This document shows, one piece after another, positions 59,769-64,000 of a stretch of DNA of 64,000 nucleotides. Position 1 is the first letter of the stretch. Each line of letters opens with the position of its first letter. The stretch lies in NCBI RefSeq assembly GCF_004342025.1, contig NZ_SLWN01000007.1, positions 401,709 to 465,708 on the forward strand, given 5' to 3'. The translations under genes and the position numbers were made by a program. The DNA comes from Kribbella steppae. Lineage in GTDB: Bacteria > Actinomycetota > Actinomycetes > Propionibacteriales > Kribbellaceae. The notes under the pieces were generated by a model. It saw nothing but the letters and a program-made list of their open reading frames with translations, had not been told where the DNA came from and ran no database searches.

Positions 59769-60665
59769 TCAGATCGATACGCCACCCCCGTGGGATCTCA
59801 GATAGGCCAACGTCCGCTCCGCGATCGGCAGCGGGACGTCGGGCGGGCACGGATACAGGTCCTGTTCGACGATCGCGAACAGGTCCACGTCGAGCCCCGC
59901 CAGCGCGTCCAGGAGCGGCGGGAGCTCGGGAATTCCGGTCGGCGGCTCGCACATCACGCCACGCTTGACCGCCTCGCCGAAGCCGACCCCGTCGGCCTCC
60001 ACCGCGGCCAGGATCTCGGGGTCGACCTGCTTGAGGTGGACGTACCCGATCCGGTCAGGATGGTCCTGGATCAGCTTCAGGTTGTCGCCGCCGCAGTAGC
60101 TGATGTGACCCGTGTCGAGGCAGAGGTTGACGTACGCGCTGTCGGTGTCCTCGAGGAAGTGCTCGACGGTCTCATGGGTGTCCACATGGCCGTCCGCATG
60201 CGGGTGGTACTGCGTCTTCAACCCGAACTCCTCGGCGATCCGGCGGCCGAGCTCGGTGACCTGACGGCCGTGCCGGGCCTGGCCCTCGCGGTCGAGCCGG
60301 GGCTCGGTGATCTCGCCGGTGACCCCGTCGCGCCACATCGACGGAATCACGACCAGGTGCTTGGCGCCCATCGCCGCGGTCAGCTCGGCGGCCTTGGACA
60401 CGTCACGCCAGGTCGACTCCCACGAGTCCGGCCGATGCAGGTGCTCGAAGATCGTGCCGGCCGTCATGGTCAGGCCGCGCTTGTCCAGCTCCTCCTTCAA
60501 CACCGACGGGTCGGTCGGCAGGTAGCCGTACGGCCCGAGCTCGATCCGGGTGTACCCGGCCGCTGCGACCTCGTCGAGGAACCTCTCCCACGGCGTCTGC
60601 TGCGGATCATCGGCGAACCACACGCCCCACGAGTCCGGCGCGCTGCCGACATTGACCTTGCCCAT
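59769..60665 (-). CDS. iolE: Inosose dehydratase
   Basis: The 298-residue TIM barrel has the IolE signatures: VGSAPDSWGVWFADDPQQTPWERFLDEVAAAGYTRIELGPYGYLP at about 6-50, YHPHADGHVDTHETVEHFLEDTD with metal-binding His, and LCLDTGHISYCGGDN at about 180-194. It dehydrates 2-keto-myo-inositol to the diketone. It lies 1 bp after iolD. Confidence 0.92.
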   Translation of the reverse strand: MGKVNVGSAPDSWGVWFADDPQQTPWERFLDEVAAAGYTRIELGPYGYLPTDPSVLKEELDKRGLTMTAGTIFEHLHRPDSWESTWRDVSKAAELTAAMGAKHLVVIPSMWRDGVTGEITEPRLDREGQARHGRQVTELGRRIAEEFGLKTQYHPHADGHVDTHETVEHFLEDTDSAYVNLCLDTGHISYCGGDNLKLIQDHPDRIGYVHLKQVDPEILAAVEADGVGFGEAVKRGVMCEPPTGIPELPPLLDALAGLDVDLFAIVEQDLYPCPPDVPLPIAERTLAYLRSHGGGVSI

Positions 60666-60666
60666 A

Positions 60667-62580
60667 TCAGCGATCTCCCTCAGTGGGCGTCAGGTACGGC
60701 CGCTGGCTCTGCTTGGATTCCTGGTACGACGCCGACGCGGCCTGCGTGGAGTCGAGCGCAGACACCTCGCTGACCGGCACGTCCCACCAGGACTCGCTGT
60801 CCGGTGCGCCGATCAACGGGTCCGTCGTCACGTGGATCGCGATCGGTCCGTCCGCGGCCTTCGCCGTACCGATCGCCTTCTCCAGCTCGGCGCGGTCGTG
60901 CACCTCGATCACGTCGACCCCGAGGCTGCGGACATTCGCGGCCAGGTCGACCGGCAGGTAGTCGCCGTCGAGGCGTCCGTCGCTGCTGCGGCGCCGGTAC
61001 GCCGTACCGAACCGCTGCGAACCCAGCGACTCCGACAGCGCGCCGATCGAAGCGAAGCCGTGGTTCTGGACCAGGACGACGACGACCTTCACGTTCTCCT
61101 GGACCGCGGTGACGAGCTCGGTCGACATCATCAGGTACGACCCGTCGCCGACCATGACGAACACGTCGCGGTCCGGCGCGCCGAGGCGGACGCCGATACC
61201 GCCGGCGATCTCGTAGCCCATGCAGGAGTAGCCATACTCGACGTGGTATCCCTTCGGGTCGCGCGTCCGCCACAGTTTGTGCAGGTCACCCGGCATCGAA
61301 CCGGCTGCGCAGACCACCACATCAGACGGCGCCGACAATTCGTTCACGGCACCGAGCACTTCGCCCTGTGTCAGCAGACCTTCGGCCAGTTTCGCGGTCA
61401 CCTCGGCGGGCGGGTTGTAGGTGTTTTCCACAATCGCGTCCCACTGGGTTGCGAGCATGGCGGTCAAGGATCTGTACTGGTCGCTCACAGACCAGTCACC
61501 AACCGCGGATCGCAACGAAACAAGGGCTTCCCTGGCATCCGCGACGAGAGGAAGGCCGGCATGTTTGCCACCGTCGAAACGCGCCACGTTGATATTGACG
61601 AACCGCACGTCAGGGTTCTGGAAGGCGGTCCGCGAGGCCGTCGTGAAGTCGGCGTACCGGGTGCCGATGCCGATCACCAGGTCGGCGTCACGGGCCAGGG
61701 CGTTGGCTGCCGTGGTCCCGGTCGAGCCGACGGCACCGACCGACTGCGGGTGGTCGTAACGCAGCGATCCCTTGCCTGCCTGGGATTCCGCGACCGGTAC
61801 GCCGGTCGCCTCGGCGAACTCGCGGAGCGCCTCCTCCGCGCCGGAGTAGTGCACACCACCGCCGGCGACGATCAGCGGCCGCTGCGCGGACCGTAGGAGA
61901 TCTACCGCCTTGTCGACAATTGATGCTTCGGGCAACGGCCTTCCTACGTACCAGGTGCGCTCGGTGAAGAGCTCCTCGGGCCAGTCGTAGGCCTCGGCCT
62001 GGACGTCCTGCGGCAGGGCCAGTGTCACCGCTCCGGTCTCGACGGGGTCGGTCAGCACGCGCATGGCGTTGAGCAGTGCCGAGGGCAACTGTTCGGGGCG
62101 CCAGACGCGGTCGAAGTACTTGGACACCGGGCGGAACGCGTCGTTGACGGAGACGTCGCCGGCGCCGAAGCTCTCCAGCTCCTGCAGCACGGGTGTTGCC
62201 ACCCGGGTCGCGAACACATCCGAAGGGAGGATGAGAACAGGCAGCCGATTGACCGTGGCGAGGGCCGCGCCGGTCACCATGTTGGTCGAGCCCGGGCCGA
62301 TGCTTGCCGTGCAGGCATAGGTCTGGAGCCGGTCGCGGGTGCGGGCGAACGCGGACGCGGTGTGCACCATGGCCTGCTCGTTGCGGGCCAGGATGTACGG
62401 CAGCGCGTCCGGGTCCTCGAGCTCGGCCTGCAGCAGCGCCTGGCCGACACCGGCCACGTTGCCGTGTCCGAAGATGCCCAGGCATCCGGCGAACAGCCGC
62501 TGTCGCCGGCCGTCGCGCTCCGAGTACTGGACGCTCAGGAATCGCACCAACGCCTGCGCGACCGTGAGACGCACCGTCAT
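60667..62580 (-). CDS. iolD: Trihydroxycyclohexanedione hydrolase
   Basis: The 637-residue ThDP enzyme has the activating Glu in ARNEQAMVHTASAF, the central FAD/NAD-like domain and the ThDP motif VMVGDGSYLMM followed by VQNHGF. It opens the six-membered ring to 5-deoxyglucuronate. ATG 62580 with GGAGG is used; the frame goes to 62598. It lies 97 bp after iolB. Confidence 0.93.
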   Translation of the reverse strand: MTVRLTVAQALVRFLSVQYSERDGRRQRLFAGCLGIFGHGNVAGVGQALLQAELEDPDALPYILARNEQAMVHTASAFARTRDRLQTYACTASIGPGSTNMVTGAALATVNRLPVLILPSDVFATRVATPVLQELESFGAGDVSVNDAFRPVSKYFDRVWRPEQLPSALLNAMRVLTDPVETGAVTLALPQDVQAEAYDWPEELFTERTWYVGRPLPEASIVDKAVDLLRSAQRPLIVAGGGVHYSGAEEALREFAEATGVPVAESQAGKGSLRYDHPQSVGAVGSTGTTAANALARDADLVIGIGTRYADFTTASRTAFQNPDVRFVNINVARFDGGKHAGLPLVADAREALVSLRSAVGDWSVSDQYRSLTAMLATQWDAIVENTYNPPAEVTAKLAEGLLTQGEVLGAVNELSAPSDVVVCAAGSMPGDLHKLWRTRDPKGYHVEYGYSCMGYEIAGGIGVRLGAPDRDVFVMVGDGSYLMMSTELVTAVQENVKVVVVLVQNHGFASIGALSESLGSQRFGTAYRRRSSDGRLDGDYLPVDLAANVRSLGVDVIEVHDRAELEKAIGTAKAADGPIAIHVTTDPLIGAPDSESWWDVPVSEVSALDSTQAASASYQESKQSQRPYLTPTEGDR

Positions 62581-62677
62581 CGCTGTCCTCCTCCACAAAC
62601 CATCAACTGAGACTTCATCCCTGTAGTCGTTCTCGTCCGCACTCGTGGGCCTGCCGGTCGTGTTCCGGTCGGGGCGG

Positions 62678-63568
62678 TCATCGGGGTGCTCCGAACGGGA
62701 GGCGGGGGTCGATCGCCTGGGTGGACCAGAGTTCGCGGACCCAGCCGTGCTGCGGGTCGTCGGTGATCAGCCACTCGCGCTCGGCACCGGGGCCGGCCAT
62801 CACGTTCAGGTAGTACATGTCATAACCAGGAGGCGCCATCGCCGGACCATGCCAACCATGAGGCACCAGCACCAGATCCCCACTGCGGACCTCCGCGAGG
62901 ACGTCGATGGGGCGGTCCTCGGTGCCGTAGACCCGCTGGTACCCGATCGGGTCGTTGCCCTTGACATCTTCCGGGGCGGCGTCGGAGAGCTGCAGCTCGA
63001 AGTAGTAGATCTCCTCGAGCTCACTCTCCTTACCAGGCTTGTGCTCGTCGTGCTTGTGCGGCGGGTACGACGACCAGTTCCCTGCCGGGGTGAGAACCTC
63101 GCAGGCGATGATCGAGTCGGCCTCGAGTACGGACGGCGTACCGAAGTTGCGGACCTGGCGGGATGACACGCCGGCGCCGCGGAGTTCGGTCTCCACCTGT
63201 TCGACGCCGATCCGGTGATACGGGTAGTCGCTCGCGGCCTTCGCATGCGGGAAGGCGATGCGGGCACCGCCGGCGCTGGTGACTGCGACGGTTGTGCCAC
63301 GCGGCACGTACGCGAGGTCGGTCGGTCCGGCGAACACGTCGGCGCGACCGCCCAGCGGGAGGGTTTCACCCTCGACGATCACCTCGGCCGAGCCGCTCAA
63401 CGGCAGGACCAGGTACTCGCAGTCGCCTGTGTCGAACTCGACCGACTGTCCCGGCAGCAGCGTGCGGATCGACAGGCCGGTGTGATGCCAGTCCTGCTCC
63501 CCCGGGCTCACCATCAACTCGAACCCGTCGCGTGCCGTCGTACCGGCAGGCCTGAACCACTGGGTCAT
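62678..63568 (-). CDS. iolB: 5-deoxy-glucuronate isomerase
   Basis: The 296-residue cupin has the IolB motif YPPHKHDEHKPGKESELEEIYYFE at about 168-191, with metal-binding His and Glu, and VPHGWHGPAMAPPGYDMYYLNVMAG near the end. It converts 5-deoxyglucuronate to 2-deoxy-5-keto-gluconate. Its start overlaps the next gene's stop by 4 bp. Confidence 0.93.
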   Translation of the reverse strand: MTQWFRPAGTTARDGFELMVSPGEQDWHHTGLSIRTLLPGQSVEFDTGDCEYLVLPLSGSAEVIVEGETLPLGGRADVFAGPTDLAYVPRGTTVAVTSAGGARIAFPHAKAASDYPYHRIGVEQVETELRGAGVSSRQVRNFGTPSVLEADSIIACEVLTPAGNWSSYPPHKHDEHKPGKESELEEIYYFELQLSDAAPEDVKGNDPIGYQRVYGTEDRPIDVLAEVRSGDLVLVPHGWHGPAMAPPGYDMYYLNVMAGPGAEREWLITDDPQHGWVRELWSTQAIDPRLPFGAPR

Positions 63569-64000
63569 GCGACACCCCCGTGCACGAGAGCGGCAGCCTG
63601 GTCGACGGCTGCGGCGACGTCGCCATCGGGTGGGAAGAGCAGCGCACGGCCGACGACGAGACCACGGACGGACGGAAGGCTGAGCGCCTTACCCCACGAG
63701 GCGTACGTCTCCTCGGGCGAGACGGTCGGGTCACCGCCGAGCAGCAGCGTCGGCAGTGTGGTTGCTTCCATCACCCGCTCGAGGTCGTCGACGACCGGTA
63801 GCTTGAGCCAGGTGTACGCGCTGGTCGCGCCGAGGCCGGCGGCGATGTGGATCGACTTGATCACCGAGTCCGGGTCGAGCAGGTTCGTCACCCGTCCGTC
63901 CGTACGCGTCGACCAGAACGGCTCGACCATCGCCATCAGCTTGTGCTCGGCCAGCCCGGTGACCGCGGCGGCACTGCTCTCCAGCGTCGCCACCGTGCCC
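63565..64000 (-). CDS. Cgl0159-family aldolase-like protein, partial
   Basis: The frame runs off the right edge; about 145 C-terminal residues are seen (LMAMVEPFWSTRTDGRVTNLL, TSAYTWLKLPVVDDLERVM, LLLGGDPTVSPEETYASW). This is a (beta/alpha)8 protein like Cgl0159 of corynebacterial inositol operons and may act as an aldolase after IolC. The GTG at 63993 is likely internal, because the frame is still open beyond it. Confidence 0.8.
   Translation of the reverse strand, partial: GTVATLESSAAAVTGLAEHKLMAMVEPFWSTRTDGRVTNLLDPDSVIKSIHIAAGLGATSAYTWLKLPVVDDLERVMEATTLPTLLLGGDPTVSPEETYASWGKALSLPSVRGLVVGRALLFPPDGDVAAAVDQAAALVHGGVA

Noticed and set aside
57587..59968. A 793-residue plus-strand frame
   Set aside because: It is antisense to the inositol transporter genes and has no recognisable domain.
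1..64000. tRNA genes, rRNA genes, integrases or transposases
   Set aside because: I saw no cloverleaf other than the tmRNA ends and no recombinase motifs.

Overview
The window is a 64-kb stretch of a high-GC actinobacterial chromosome. The pointers are strong G/C bias at third codon positions, many GTG/TTG starts, 4-bp ATGA/GTGA gene overlaps, an ssrA-smpB-ftsX-ftsE neighbourhood, an F420-type oxidoreductase, an actinobacterial Tad pilus cluster and a corynebacterial-style inositol operon with a Cgl0159-type gene. A Kribbella-like member of the Propionibacteriales is my best guess from gene content, but this is inference and no rRNA is present.

Layout. (1) 1-6 kb is an eroded accessory segment: the tail of a GntR/FCD regulator and its likely target amidohydrolase with palindromic operators, an MFS gene with a large internal deletion, a DUF3892 gene, and a drug-type ABC exporter operon (DUF1048, ATPase, permease). 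The PadR regulator of that operon and a divergent aminotransferase have both lost their 5' ends at one scar. (2) 6-13 kb holds conserved housekeeping genes on the minus strand: ftsE, ftsX, an M23 peptidase with a coiled coil, smpB and the tmRNA gene ssrA, with a 167-bp near-perfect palindrome between the peptidase gene and smpB. (3) 13-36 kb is accessory: a PfkB kinase overlapping antisense with an MFS gene, a frameshifted orphan sugar-binding lipoprotein, a cytidine deaminase relative with a changed zinc ligand, a VOC/YCII pair with a double-HxlR regulator, a pyrimidine/hydantoin catabolic operon (ureidopropionase, dihydropyrimidinase, F420-type oxidoreductase), a PhzF gene with an amber stop, a SRPBCC/TetR pair, two cytosolic serpins bracketing a YraQ-type permease and TIGR03943 pair, EamA/LysR, a secreted GH5-beta-helix enzyme, and XRE/MFS. 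(4) 36-38.5 kb: prfB, which in many actinobacteria lies next to ftsE but here is 24 kb away, with a YkgJ-like/pentapeptide gene and a TetR/NmrA pair. (5) 39.3-44 kb: a seven-gene Tad pilus operon with overlapping genes. (6) 44-53 kb: a sugar/polyol cluster with GntR, two LacI and one LysR regulators, a hydroxypyruvate isomerase-like protein, two Gfo/Idh/MocA dehydrogenases, a PhyH dioxygenase and a CTP-synthase-like amidotransferase with a repetitive tail. (7) 53.3-64 kb: a minus-strand myo-inositol operon (Cgl0159-like aldolase, iolB, iolD, iolE, an ABC importer, iolG, an iolH-like isomerase, mmsA/iolA) that runs off the right edge.

How the parts work together. The inositol block encodes uptake (binding protein, permease, ATPase), oxidation (IolG), dehydration (IolE), ring opening (IolD), isomerisation (IolB) and the final CoA-acylating step (MmsA). 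The kinase IolC is not seen and may lie beyond 64000. The pyrimidine block encodes ring opening and N-carbamoyl hydrolysis. The ftsEX/M23 set is a cell-wall hydrolase control module, and smpB/ssrA is the trans-translation system. Five genes or remnants show frame, nonsense or truncation damage, all within 1-24 kb.
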